Assembly (NCBI RefSeq): GCF_051857535.1
Contig: NZ_JBPZGY010000001.1
Coordinates: 517,084-581,083, forward strand
Direction of reading: 5' to 3'
Origin: Roseateles_B sp051857535
GTDB lineage: Bacteria; Pseudomonadota; Gammaproteobacteria; Burkholderiales; Burkholderiaceae_C
Length of the DNA: 64,000 nt
Shown one piece after another: positions 45,142 through 53,486 of this stretch (positions are counted from its first letter, which is position 1; every line of letters begins with the position of its first letter). A program made the translations under genes and the position numbers. Under the pieces are notes generated by a model, which did not search any database, was not told the origin of the DNA, and saw only the letters and a list, made by a program, of their open reading frames with translations.

Positions 45142-45855
45142 ATGAATGCCCGACTGCTGCTGATCGACGACGATGCCCGCCTCACCGACATGGTGGGCGA
45201 TTACCTCCAGGCGGCTGGCTTCGAGATCGATGTGGCCCCGAACCTGGGAGCTGCGCGGCAGAAGCTGGAGCAGGGCGTCTACGACCTCGCTGTGCTGGAC
45301 ATCATGCTGCCCGATGGCGACGGCCTGGACTTCTGCCGCGAGCTGCGCCGCGATGCCCGCCTGAAGCGCCTGCCGTTGCTGATGCTGTCGGCGCGGGGCG
45401 AGCCTATGGACCGCATTCTGGGGCTGGAGCTGGGCGCTGACGACTACCTGCCCAAGCCCTTCGAACCGCGCGAGCTGCAGGCGCGGGTCAAGGCCTTGTT
45501 GCGCAGGGCCGAGCCCGACATGCAGGGCGTGGAGGTGCTGCGCTTCGGTCGCCTGGAGATCGACCTTGCAGCCCGCATGGCCCGACTGGACGGCAAGCCC
45601 TGCGACCTCACCAGCCACCAGTTCGACCTGCTGGTCGTGCTGGCCCAAAGCCCGGGCCGCGTGCTGTCGCGCGACCAGATCATGGATTCGCTCAAGGGCC
45701 ATCCCCTGGAGGCCTTCGACCGCTCCATCGACGTGCATATCTCCCGCATCCGTGCCGTGATCGAGGACGATCCCAAGACGCCGCGCCGCGTGCTGACGGT
45801 CCGTGGCGCCGGCTACGTGTTCGCGCGCAAGCAGGACGCCGAAGGACAGGCGTGA
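45142..45855 (+). CDS. OmpR/CpxR-type response regulator
   Basis: The 237-residue regulator has a receiver (LLLIDDDARLTDMV; phosphoacceptor Asp53 in VLDIMLPDGDG; Lys105 in YLPKPFEP) and a C-terminal winged helix (LTSHQFDLLVVLAQSPGRVLSRDQIM, RSIDVHISRIRAVI, VLTVRGAGYVF). The stop overlaps the kinase start by 4 bp (GTGA), so the pair is coupled. I start at MNARLLLIDDD; the frame is open further upstream but without family sequence. It probably controls the upstream Spy-like gene. Confidence 0.94.
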   Translation: MNARLLLIDDDARLTDMVGDYLQAAGFEIDVAPNLGAARQKLEQGVYDLAVLDIMLPDGDGLDFCRELRRDARLKRLPLLMLSARGEPMDRILGLELGADDYLPKPFEPRELQARVKALLRRAEPDMQGVEVLRFGRLEIDLAARMARLDGKPCDLTSHQFDLLVVLAQSPGRVLSRDQIMDSLKGHPLEAFDRSIDVHISRIRAVIEDDPKTPRRVLTVRGAGYVFARKQDAEGQA

Positions 45856-47288
45856 AGTCGCTCTACTGGCGCATCTACCTCACGGTCATCGTGGTGCTGG
45901 CGGCATTCGCCCTGGGGGCCGGCTGGCTGTTCCAGCGCCAGATCGAGCAGGAGCGCGGCAATGCTGAGGTGGCTGCCGGTGAGCGTTGGCAGGCCATGGC
46001 CGTGCTGCTGCAGCGCGCCCTGCCGCCCGCTGATGCCCCCCGCGAGCTCCAGGCCCGCGCCATTGAGGAGTGGGGCCAGCGCCTGCGCATGGCCCTGGCC
46101 TTGCAGGATGCTCAGGGCAAGCGCATCGGCGCCTCCGAACTCTTCGAGCGCCGCGAGGAAGTGCCTGGCCAGCGCCAGGTCGAGATCACCCTGGATGACG
46201 GCCGCCACATTGCCTTCATTCGCCTCGCGCGCCCGCCTGGCCTGCGCGCTGAGGGGGAGGGGCGCCGCGAGGGCCGCCCTGCGCCCGGTCCTGACATCCG
46301 GCCAGACGCACGCCGCATGGCCGGTGAAGGTCCGGATCGCGCGCCTTCGGGCGCCTTGATGCGGCGTGAGGACGCGCCCTGGGGGGGCCCGGTGCTGTTG
46401 GGGCCTCGTCTCATGCACGGACAGGGCTTGCTGATCGTGCTGGTGCTGCTCTTCGTGGGCATTGCGGCCGGCGCCTTCCCTGTGGTGCGGCGCCTGACGC
46501 GCCGGCTGGAGGCCCTCAAGGCCGGCGTGCAGACCTTTGGCGATGGCCAACTGAGCCATCGCGTCGATGACGGCGGCAATGACGAGGTGGCCGCCGTGGC
46601 CCGCAGCTTCAACGAGGCGGCGGGGCGCGTCGAGACCCTGCTGCGCTCCCACCAAAGCCTGCTGGCCAATGCCAGCCATGAGCTGCGCTCGCCACTGGCG
46701 CGCCTGAAGATGGCCTTCGCGATGTTCGAGGACGCGGGCGAGGCCCAGCGCAGGAAGCTCAAGCTCGAGATCCAGACCAATATCGCCGAGCTGGACGCTC
46801 TGGTCGAGGAGGTGCTGCTGGCCAGCCGCCTGGACAGCGGCAGCCAGCAGATCCACCAGGACCTGGTCGACGTGCTGGCCTTGGCTGCCGAGGAGTGCTC
46901 GCGCAGCGGCGCCGAGCTGCTGAGCGGCGAACAGGACTTCCGCCTGCAGTTGCTGGGTGAGGAACGCCTGATCCGCCGTGCGCTGCGCAATCTGCTGGAA
47001 AACGCGCGTCGCTACGGCGGCGCCAGTACAGAGCTGAGCATGAGGCGCGCCGGCACCCTGCTGGAGCTGCGTGTGGCGGACCGCGGTCCGGGCGTGCCCG
47101 AAGGCCTTCGCGAACGCATCTTCGAGCCCTTCTACCGCCTGCCCGGCCATGCCGAGCAGGCCGGTGGTGTGGGGCTGGGCCTGAGCCTGGTCAAGCAGAT
47201 CGCCCAACGGCATGGCGGTTCGGTGCGCTGCGAGGCTCGGGAGGGCGGCGGCAGCGTCTTCGTGCTGAGCCTGCCCCTCAAGACCTGA
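45852..47288 (+). CDS. CpxA-like sensor histidine kinase
   Basis: This 478-residue kinase begins at GTG. TM1 is at about 8-27 and TM2 at about 192-210. The periplasmic part ends in an Arg/Gly/Pro-rich disordered stretch of about 55 residues (about 128-182). A HAMP region, HisKA with NASHELRSPLARL (His276) and an HATPase domain (LRNLLENARRYGG, DRGPGVPEG, GVGLGLSLVKQIA) follow. It is coupled to the OmpR-type regulator. The stop codon lies inside a copy of the recurring 15-base motif. Confidence 0.93.
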   Translation: MKSLYWRIYLTVIVVLAAFALGAGWLFQRQIEQERGNAEVAAGERWQAMAVLLQRALPPADAPRELQARAIEEWGQRLRMALALQDAQGKRIGASELFERREEVPGQRQVEITLDDGRHIAFIRLARPPGLRAEGEGRREGRPAPGPDIRPDARRMAGEGPDRAPSGALMRREDAPWGGPVLLGPRLMHGQGLLIVLVLLFVGIAAGAFPVVRRLTRRLEALKAGVQTFGDGQLSHRVDDGGNDEVAAVARSFNEAAGRVETLLRSHQSLLANASHELRSPLARLKMAFAMFEDAGEAQRRKLKLEIQTNIAELDALVEEVLLASRLDSGSQQIHQDLVDVLALAAEECSRSGAELLSGEQDFRLQLLGEERLIRRALRNLLENARRYGGASTELSMRRAGTLLELRVADRGPGVPEGLRERIFEPFYRLPGHAEQAGGVGLGLSLVKQIAQRHGGSVRCEAREGGGSVFVLSLPLKT

Positions 47289-47292
47289 CCCT
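47278..47292 (+). repeat. Copy of the 15-base motif spanning a stop codon (13/15)
   Basis: TCAAGACCTGACCCT contains the TGA stop of the CpxA-like kinase. Confidence 0.5.
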
Positions 47293-47314
47293 GGCAGGAG
47301 CCGGGGTCTGCTGC

Positions 47315-47329
47315 GCAAGACCTGACCCT
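47315..47329 (+). repeat. Copy of the 15-base motif (14/15)
   Basis: GCAAGACCTGACCCT lies 37 bases after the preceding copy in the same orientation. Confidence 0.55.
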
Positions 47330-47347
47330 TCCCGAAGTCTGTGATGG

Positions 47348-47385
47348 CCTCTCGGGACCTCTCGGAACCTCTCGGAACCTCTCGG
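47348..47385 (+). repeat. 10-bp tandem repeat, about 3.8 units
   Basis: Units CTCGGGACCT, CTCGGAACCT, CTCGGAACCT and CTCGG follow one another in the gap between the kinase and the convergent MATE gene. Confidence 0.8.
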
Positions 47386-47428
47386 CCGCGGTGCCGGATC
47401 TGACCGAGGCTCCCTTTCGGCCCCTCGC

Positions 47429-48838
47429 TCAGGACAGGGCGCTGACAGGCGCGCCCGCCTCTTCCCGCTCACGGCCATGCACCCAGGCCATCAGCGCGAC
47501 CAGGCCGGCGGAGCACATCAGCAAGCCCAGGCTCGCCGCCAGCCAGAAGCCGCTGGCCCCGCGGCAGAAGTCCGGCAACCAGCGCGGTGGCGCAAAGGCC
47601 AGCCAGTAGCCGCCACCCAGACCCAGGCCCCAGATGGCGACGGCATAGACCAGCATCGGTGCCAAGGCCACATGGTGAGCCCGCAGCACCGAGGCCGCGA
47701 TGGCCTGGCAGGCGTCGCCGACATGGAAGAGCCAGACCCACAGCAGCAAGGGCAGGGCGGCGGCCAGGATCAGCGGGTCGGGCGTGTACAGCGACAGCAC
47801 CTGGCGGCGCAGCAGGAAGACCAGCCCGCCCATCAGCAGCGAGAAGGCGAGGGCGATCTCCAGGCCGTGCCAGCCCAGTCGGCGCGCGTCGGCGAAGTCG
47901 CGCGCGCCGATGCGCTGGCCCACCAGGGCGCCGGTGGCGTTGCCCAGGGCCATGGGCAGCATGAACATCATGGCCACCAGATTGGCCGCCAGCTGGTGCC
48001 CGGCCACCGAGGTGGCGCCCAGGCGCGAGATGAAGAGGGCCATGAAGGTGAATCCGGTCACCTCGATCAGGATGGACGCCCCCATGGGCAGTCCCAGGCG
48101 CAGCAGCCGGCCGATGAGGGCCGGGCGCGGCGGATGCAGGCCGCCCCGCTGTAGGCCGAAAGGCGCGTAGTGCGGGTCGTGCCGCAGCACCCACAGGCCC
48201 AGCAGCAGCTGGGACCACACCACCAGGGCCGTGGCCATCGCGCCGCCCGGAGCCCCCATGGGCGCAAGGCCCAGGGCGGGCAGGCCATGGATGAGCGAGG
48301 CGCTCAGCGGCAGCTTCAGCGCCAGGCCCCCCACCTGCAGGGCCATGACGGCCTTCGGGCGGGACACCGCGGTGTTGAAGCCGCGATAGGCAGTGAAAAG
48401 CAGGGCCGCGGGCAGCGCCAGCCCGAGGAAATGCAGATGGCGCCGCACGATGGCCTCGACGGCCGGCTCGGGGCGCGCCAGCGCCAGCAGCGGATCGGGG
48501 AAGAGCAGGATCAGCTCGCCCCCCAGCGTCAGCGCCAGGGCCAGCCAGGCGGCCTGATGCAGGCAGTCGCCCACGCCTTCATGGTCCTGCGCGCCGAAGC
48601 GTTGCGCCGCGACCGGCGAGACGGCCAGGACCACGCCCATCAGTCCCACGAACACGCTGGTGTACATGGCATTGCCCACGGCCAGGGCGGCCAGGTCCAG
48701 GGCGGCGTAGCGGGCCACGAGCAGAGTGTCGATGGTGGAGTAGGCCAGCACCGCCAGTTGGCCGATGAAGACCGGCCAGGCCAGGGGCAGGATGCGGCTG
48801 AGGCTGCCGTGGCGGCGCCGGCCCAGGGCCGCCTTCAC
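47429..48838 (-). CDS. MATE family efflux transporter
   Basis: This 469-residue inner-membrane protein has about 12 TM segments and a two-lobed MATE layout: LPLAWPVFIGQLAVLAYSTIDTLLVARY opens the first lobe and GLPMGASILIEVTGFTFMALFISRLGATSVAGHQLAANL the second. MATE proteins export cationic drugs or toxins using Na+ or H+. The GTG start overlaps the stop of the DUF1289 gene by 4 bp (GTGA). Substrate unknown. Confidence 0.93.
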   Translation of the reverse strand: MKAALGRRRHGSLSRILPLAWPVFIGQLAVLAYSTIDTLLVARYAALDLAALAVGNAMYTSVFVGLMGVVLAVSPVAAQRFGAQDHEGVGDCLHQAAWLALALTLGGELILLFPDPLLALARPEPAVEAIVRRHLHFLGLALPAALLFTAYRGFNTAVSRPKAVMALQVGGLALKLPLSASLIHGLPALGLAPMGAPGGAMATALVVWSQLLLGLWVLRHDPHYAPFGLQRGGLHPPRPALIGRLLRLGLPMGASILIEVTGFTFMALFISRLGATSVAGHQLAANLVAMMFMLPMALGNATGALVGQRIGARDFADARRLGWHGLEIALAFSLLMGGLVFLLRRQVLSLYTPDPLILAAALPLLLWVWLFHVGDACQAIAASVLRAHHVALAPMLVYAVAIWGLGLGGGYWLAFAPPRWLPDFCRGASGFWLAASLGLLMCSAGLVALMAWVHGREREEAGAPVSALS

Positions 48839-49263
48839 GGGGCCTCGCCTGTGCCGGCCTTGCGTTCCAGGGCGCGCTCGGCGTAGCGGTTGAATCGCCA
48901 GGCCGTGCCTTCCAGGCTGATGCGCCGCCAGGTGACGCGTTTCTCGGCGGGCGTCATCACCGGCCAGTTCTGGACTTCGTCGAAGGTGCGCCCGCAGCCC
49001 TTGCAGAGTTCGTCACCCTGGCTGGTGGAGCAGATGGCAATGCAGGGGGCGTCAGGCGTGCTGTCGTACCAGCGCAGCCAGGCCTCGCGGGCGGCGGCGG
49101 GCATGGTGTCCTCGTCACATTCGCTGTCGCGGTGGTAGACGAGCAAGGCGTAGACCTCGGCCAGGGCCTGGACGGGCGGACAGGCGCTGAGCCCGTCCCC
49201 GGGCTCGCGCTGGCGCCACCAGTTGATGGCGGCCTCGATGTCGGTGATGTGGATGCCAGCCAT
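48835..49263 (-). CDS. DUF3717 / DUF1289 domain protein
   Basis: The 142-residue protein has an N-terminal DUF3717 segment (HITDIEAAINWWRQRE, VQALAEVYALLV) and a C-terminal DUF1289 segment with four cysteines: PCIAICSTSQGDELCKGCGRTFDEV (Cys74, Cys78, Cys87, Cys90), probably a metal or Fe-S site. Function is unknown. It is coupled to the MATE gene by a 4-bp overlap and lies 34 bp downstream of trpS on the same strand. Confidence 0.88.
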   Translation of the reverse strand: MAGIHITDIEAAINWWRQREPGDGLSACPPVQALAEVYALLVYHRDSECDEDTMPAAAREAWLRWYDSTPDAPCIAICSTSQGDELCKGCGRTFDEVQNWPVMTPAEKRVTWRRISLEGTAWRFNRYAERALERKAGTGEAP

Positions 49264-49297
49264 GGACTGCAGCGGGCCTTGCTTCTTAAGGTGGACT

Positions 49298-50308
49298 TCA
49301 GTACGCCAGGCCCATGGCCTGCCGCACTTCCTTGAGCGTCTTGCGGGCCACGGCGCGGGCCCGCTCGGTGCCGACCTCCACGATCCAGTGCACCTGCTTG
49401 GGATTGGCGAGGTACTCGTCGGCGCGTTCGCGCCAGGGCGCCTGCTCCTGCTGGATGGCCTCGATCACCGGCTGCTTGCAGTCCAGGCAGCCGATGCCGG
49501 CGCTGCGGCAGCCCTGCTCGGCCCAGGCCCGCGTGTCGCTGTCGGAGTAGAGCTTGTGGAACTCCCACACCGGGCAGCGCGTGGGCTCGCCCGGGTCGCC
49601 GCGGCGCACGCGCTGTGGGTCGGTGGGCATCTTGCGGATCTTGTCCTCGACCACCTCGGGCGCCTCGCGCATGGCGATGGCGTTGCCGTAGCTCTTGCTC
49701 ATCTTCTGGCCGTCCAGGCCGGTCAGGCGTGAGGTCTCGGTCAGAAGGGCCTGGGGCTCGGGCAGGATGGGCGCCTCGGTGCAGTAGAGATGGTTGAAGC
49801 GGCGGGCCACCTCGCGGGTGACCTCCACGTGGGCTGCCTGGTCTTCACCCACGGGCACGAAGGCGGCCTTGTAGATGAGGATGTCGGCCGCCTGCAGCAG
49901 CGGGTAACCGAGGAAGCCGTAGGTGGCCAGCTCACGGTTTTTCTCGACCTGATCCTTGTAGCTGGGCATGCGCTCCAGCCAGCTGTGCGGCGTGCTCATG
50001 GCCAGCAGGGTGAAGAGCTCGGCATGCTCGGGCATGCGGCTCTGGATGAAGAGCGTGCACTGCTCGGGGTCCAGGCCGGCGGCCAGCCAGTCCACCACCA
50101 TGTCGTAGACATTGCGTTCGACGATGGACTTGTCCTGGTAGTGCGTGGTCAGGGCATGCCAGTCGGCGACGAAGAAGAAGCAGTCGTAGGCCTGCTGCAG
50201 CCGCACCCAGTTCTTGAGCGCGCCGTGGTAGTGGCCCAGGTGCAGGGCACCGGTGGGGCGCATGCCGGAGAGCACGCGCTGGCGAGGCAGGGTGGGGGTG
50301 TCGCTCAT
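49298..50308 (-). CDS. trpS: Tryptophanyl-tRNA synthetase
   Basis: TrpS charges tRNA-Trp. The 336-residue class Ic enzyme has RVLSGMRPTGALHLGHYHGAL (HIGH-type motif) and the KMSKS motif within DGQKMSKSYGNAI. The LDCK segment near the C-terminus and overall length fit proteobacterial TrpS. The open frame extends about 100 codons upstream into the purN promoter region, but the conserved start is MSDTPTLPRQRVLSG. Confidence 0.96.
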   Translation of the reverse strand: MSDTPTLPRQRVLSGMRPTGALHLGHYHGALKNWVRLQQAYDCFFFVADWHALTTHYQDKSIVERNVYDMVVDWLAAGLDPEQCTLFIQSRMPEHAELFTLLAMSTPHSWLERMPSYKDQVEKNRELATYGFLGYPLLQAADILIYKAAFVPVGEDQAAHVEVTREVARRFNHLYCTEAPILPEPQALLTETSRLTGLDGQKMSKSYGNAIAMREAPEVVEDKIRKMPTDPQRVRRGDPGEPTRCPVWEFHKLYSDSDTRAWAEQGCRSAGIGCLDCKQPVIEAIQQEQAPWRERADEYLANPKQVHWIVEVGTERARAVARKTLKEVRQAMGLAY

Positions 50309-50430
50309 GGAAGTGGTCGGCCGGTGGTGGGCGCTTCGCCGGGATGCGGGCGCCTGGAGGAAGCCCGTGATTGTAGGGAGTCGGCCCGCGCCATGACGGG
50401 AGTCAAGGCGACGGTGCGCCGGGCGCTGGC

Positions 50431-50447
50431 TACACTTGCGCCCCATG
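50431..50447 (+). promoter_or_regulatory. -10 element abutting the purN start (leaderless candidate)
   Basis: TACACT at 50431-50436 is eight bases before ATG (50445), predicting transcription from one or two bases before the start codon. Confidence 0.4.
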
Positions 50448-51071
50448 AAGAACATCGTGATCCTGATCAGTGGCCGCGGCTCGAACATGGAGGCCATCGT
50501 CAAGGCCTGCGCGGCCGAGGGCTGGCCGGCGCGTATTGCCGCCGTGATCAGCAACCGCCCGGATGCTGGCGGCCTGCAGTTCGCCGCTTCGCACGGCGTG
50601 GCCACCGCGGTGGTGGATCACAAGGCCTTCCCGGACCGCGAGTCCTTCGATGCCGAACTGGCCCGGATGATCGACGGCTTTGAGCCGGACCTGGTCGTGC
50701 TGGCCGGCTTCATGCGCATCCTCACGCCGGGCTTCACTCGCCACTACGAGGGGCGCATGCTCAACATTCACCCCTCGCTGCTACCGGCCTTCCCGGGCCT
50801 GCACACGCATGAGCGCGCCATCGAGGCGGGTTGCCGTTTCGCGGGGGCCACCGTGCACTTCGTGACGGCCGAGCTGGACCACGGGCCCATGGTGGCCCAG
50901 GCCGTGGTGCCCGTGCTGGATGGTGACGATGCCGCTGCCCTCGCTGCGCGCGTGCTCAAGCTGGAGCACCGCATGTACCCGGCGGCCGTGCGCTGGTTTG
51001 TCTGCGGCCAGATCGCCGTGGAGGGCTCGCGTGTGCGCCAGTTGGCCGGCGAGAGCCAGTCCTTCAGCTGA
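50445..51071 (+). CDS. purN: Phosphoribosylglycinamide formyltransferase
   Basis: PurN transfers a formyl group from 10-formyl-THF to GAR in purine synthesis. The 208-residue protein starts MKNIVILISGRGSNMEAIVKAC and has the catalytic Asn/His/Asp set in MLNIHPSLLPAFPGLHTHERAIEAG (Asn and His) and VTAELDHGPMVAQ (Asp). It is divergent from trpS. Confidence 0.96.
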   Translation: MKNIVILISGRGSNMEAIVKACAAEGWPARIAAVISNRPDAGGLQFAASHGVATAVVDHKAFPDRESFDAELARMIDGFEPDLVVLAGFMRILTPGFTRHYEGRMLNIHPSLLPAFPGLHTHERAIEAGCRFAGATVHFVTAELDHGPMVAQAVVPVLDGDDAAALAARVLKLEHRMYPAAVRWFVCGQIAVEGSRVRQLAGESQSFS

Positions 51072-51086
51072 AGCCGGCTTTCCGGC

Positions 51087-51743
51087 TCAGCCCACCAGGC
51101 TGGCCAGCAGGTTGATGGACAGGGCTAGCACCCCCGTGTTGAACACGAAGGACAGCAGGGCCTGGATGGTCACCAGGCGGCGCATGGGGCGGGAGCTGAT
51201 CACCACATCCGAGGTCTGCGAAGTAGCGGCCAGGGTGATGGAGAAGTACAGGAAGTCGCCGTAGTCCAGGTCCTTGTCCTCGCCTGGGAACTCAAGGCCG
51301 TGCGGGGCCATGCCGCCGCGGTGGTAGAGCCGCGAGTAGGCCAGGGCGAACTCGATGGGCAGCAGCAGCCAGGTGCCTGCCACTGTGGCCAGGGCAAGCA
51401 GCAGGTAGGGCCAGCCGGCCACCACATTGGCACCGTGGCGAACCTGGCTCATCTCTGTGACCAGGGCCGCCAGGATGGCCAGGGCTCCGACCGCAGCCAG
51501 CATCAGCACCACCGGCATGCCATCGCCCATGCCCAGGGCCCGGCGCTGCAGCTGGCGGGCGTCCGCCCGGCTCATCATCCCCAGCACCAGCAACACATAG
51601 GTCCAGACGCCCACATTCCAGCCCAGCAGCAGCCGGGTGACCAGGGGCAGGGGCGTGGGCCACAGCGCGGCCAGCATCGCGCCCAGGGCCAGCGCGATCA
51701 GAACGCGCGGGCGCCAGGGCACCATCGGGCGATGGCTGCTCAT
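51087..51743 (-). CDS. DUF1345 membrane protein
   Basis: The 218-residue product has about six hydrophobic segments (ALALGAMLAALW, LLGWNVGVWTYVLLVLGMMS, VVLMLAAVGALAILAALVTEM, LLLALATVAGTWLLLPIEFALAY, FLYFSITLAATSQTSDV, LLSFVFNTGVLALSINLLASL). The QTSDV/SRPMRR segment is typical of DUF1345, an uncharacterised inner-membrane family distantly resembling two-pore K+-channel regions. The ATG overlaps the DUF1653 stop by 4 bp (ATGA). Confidence 0.88.
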   Translation of the reverse strand: MSSHRPMVPWRPRVLIALALGAMLAALWPTPLPLVTRLLLGWNVGVWTYVLLVLGMMSRADARQLQRRALGMGDGMPVVLMLAAVGALAILAALVTEMSQVRHGANVVAGWPYLLLALATVAGTWLLLPIEFALAYSRLYHRGGMAPHGLEFPGEDKDLDYGDFLYFSITLAATSQTSDVVISSRPMRRLVTIQALLSFVFNTGVLALSINLLASLVG

Positions 51744-51982
51744 TCGCCGACCAGCGCGAAGCGGGGCTTCATCTGCCCGTCGATTTCCAGGTGCTCGAAG
51801 AACATGGCGTGGGGGCGTACCCACAGGCCGGTGTTGTTGTACAGCGGGCGGTACAGCACCAGGACTTCTTCGGTCTCGCTGTGGCGCACGGCGCCCAGGA
51901 CCTCGTAGTCCTGGCCCTTGTAGTGCCGGTAGCGGCCCGGTGGCGTGGGGGGCAGGGGAGCGGGCTCGGGTTTGGTGCTCAT
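51740..51982 (-). CDS. DUF1653 protein
   Basis: This 80-residue protein has PPGRYRHYKGQDYEVLGAVRHSETEEVLVLYRPLYNNTGLWVRPHAMFFEHLEIDG, the full DUF1653 signature. Function is unknown. It is the upstream partner in a 4-bp-overlap pair with the DUF1345 gene and is divergent from the RsmB-type methyltransferase gene. Confidence 0.92.
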   Translation of the reverse strand: MSTKPEPAPLPPTPPGRYRHYKGQDYEVLGAVRHSETEEVLVLYRPLYNNTGLWVRPHAMFFEHLEIDGQMKPRFALVGE

Positions 51983-52050
51983 GGCGGGATCCTGTAGAGG
52001 CGGTGCTCAAGCGGCGCGGCGGCTGTCTTCGGGCCTGGGATAATCCGGCG

Positions 52051-53313
52051 ATGCATCCTAATGCCCTTCTCGATCTCTGCGCCGAACTGCTGCGTTCGGT
52101 CCTCAAGTTCGACGCGCCCGCTGATGGCGTCGTCTCCGCTTTCTTCCGCAAGCACAAGGCCCTGGGCCAGCGCGAACGCCATGCCCTGGCCGAAACCACC
52201 TATGCCGTGCTGCGCCAGAAGCCCCAGTTGCAGAGCCTGGCGCAATCCGGCGCCGGCCCCCTGGAACGCCGGCTGGCCATCCTGGCCTGGGCGGGCGGCG
52301 AGGCGGGGCTCAAGGGCGCATTGAAGCCGCAGGAGCAGGAGTGGCTCCAGCAGGTCCGCCAGGTGGACCTCTCCAGCCTGGCTCCCAAGCTCCGTCACAA
52401 CATGCCCGAGTGGCTGGCCGAGCCTTTGCTCGCACGCCTGGGCGAGAGCGAGTTCTGGGCCCTGGCCGCCGCGATGAACGAGGGCGCCGCGCTGGATCTG
52501 CGCGTCAACACACTCAAGGCCAAGCGCGAGGAGGTGCAGGCCCAGCTGAAGGCGGCCGGCATTGAAGCCGAGCCCATGCCTTACTCGCCCTGGGGGCTGC
52601 GCGTGCAAGGCAAGCCGGCGCTGAACAAGCTGGAGGCCTTCACCAGCGGCGCGCTGGAGGTGCAGGACGAAGGCAGCCAGCTGCTGGCCCTGGCCCTCGA
52701 TGCCAAGCGTGGAGAGATGGTGGTGGACTTCTGCGCCGGCGCCGGTGGCAAGACGCTCGCCCTGGGCGCGGCCATGCGCAACACCGGCCGCCTCTATGCC
52801 TTCGACGTCTCTGGCCACCGGCTGGAGTCGCTGAAGCCGCGCCTGGCGCGCAGCGGCCTGTCCAATGTCTATCCGGCCCAGATCGCCCATGAGCGTGACG
52901 ACCGCATCAAGCGACTGGCCGGCAAGATCGACCGCGTGCTGGTGGATGCGCCCTGCTCGGGGCTAGGCACATTGCGCCGCAATCCCGACCTGAAGTGGCG
53001 TCAGTCACCCCAGGCGGTGGTGGAACTGCAGGCCAAGCAGAAGGCCATCCTGGACAGCGCCGCCCGCCTGCTCAAGCCGGGCGGCCGCCTGGTCTATGCC
53101 ACCTGCAGCCTGCTGGAGGCTGAGAACGAGGTCATCGCCCAGGCGTTCAGCGAGTCCCACCCGGACTTCGTGCCGCTGGATGCCGCTGCCGTGCTGGAGA
53201 AGGCGCATGTCTCGCAGGCCGCCGGCCTGTGCGAGCAGGGCTTCATCCGTCTGTGGCCGCACCGCCACCACGTGGACGGCTTCTTCGCCGCCATCTGGGA
53301 ACGCAAGGCCTGA
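52051..53313 (+). CDS. RsmB/NOP family RNA (cytosine-5) methyltransferase
   Basis: This 420-residue SAM-dependent enzyme has an N-terminal NusB-like helical region, VDFCAGAGGKTLALGAAM (SAM loop), DAPCSGLGTLRRNPD (TCL-type Cys) and ATCSLLEAENE (second Cys). These two catalytic cysteines are the mark of rRNA/tRNA m5C methyltransferases. It may be RsmB or a related enzyme; target not assigned. GATAAT lies six bases before the ATG, predicting a leaderless mRNA. Confidence 0.92.
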   Translation: MHPNALLDLCAELLRSVLKFDAPADGVVSAFFRKHKALGQRERHALAETTYAVLRQKPQLQSLAQSGAGPLERRLAILAWAGGEAGLKGALKPQEQEWLQQVRQVDLSSLAPKLRHNMPEWLAEPLLARLGESEFWALAAAMNEGAALDLRVNTLKAKREEVQAQLKAAGIEAEPMPYSPWGLRVQGKPALNKLEAFTSGALEVQDEGSQLLALALDAKRGEMVVDFCAGAGGKTLALGAAMRNTGRLYAFDVSGHRLESLKPRLARSGLSNVYPAQIAHERDDRIKRLAGKIDRVLVDAPCSGLGTLRRNPDLKWRQSPQAVVELQAKQKAILDSAARLLKPGGRLVYATCSLLEAENEVIAQAFSESHPDFVPLDAAAVLEKAHVSQAAGLCEQGFIRLWPHRHHVDGFFAAIWERKA

Positions 53314-53387
53314 GGGACATCGGGCTGCGGCCCGACTCCTGCCGCGCCGGCCCAAAGCGCCACTATGCCGCGTTGACGCCTGCCCGC

Positions 53388-53401
53388 TAGATCTAGATCA
53401 A
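53388..53401 (+). promoter_or_regulatory. FNR-type box before the desaturase
   Basis: TAGATCTAGATCAA matches TTGATNNNNATCAA at nine of ten fixed positions. Its centre (53394.5) is about 41.5 bases upstream of the start predicted from the -10 TACAAT (53425-53430). Confidence 0.6.
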
Positions 53402-53424
53402 GAGGCGATTTAGGGCGTCTCACC

Positions 53425-53430
53425 TACAAT
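53425..53430 (+). promoter_or_regulatory. -10 element for desaturase gene
   Basis: TACAAT matches TATAAT at five of six positions. No good -35 is visible, as expected for an activator-dependent promoter. Confidence 0.55.
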
Positions 53431-53486
53431 GGGCACGCTTTTTGACATCTCCATGACGCTTCTCAAAGAGGCAGAGGTCGGACTGA

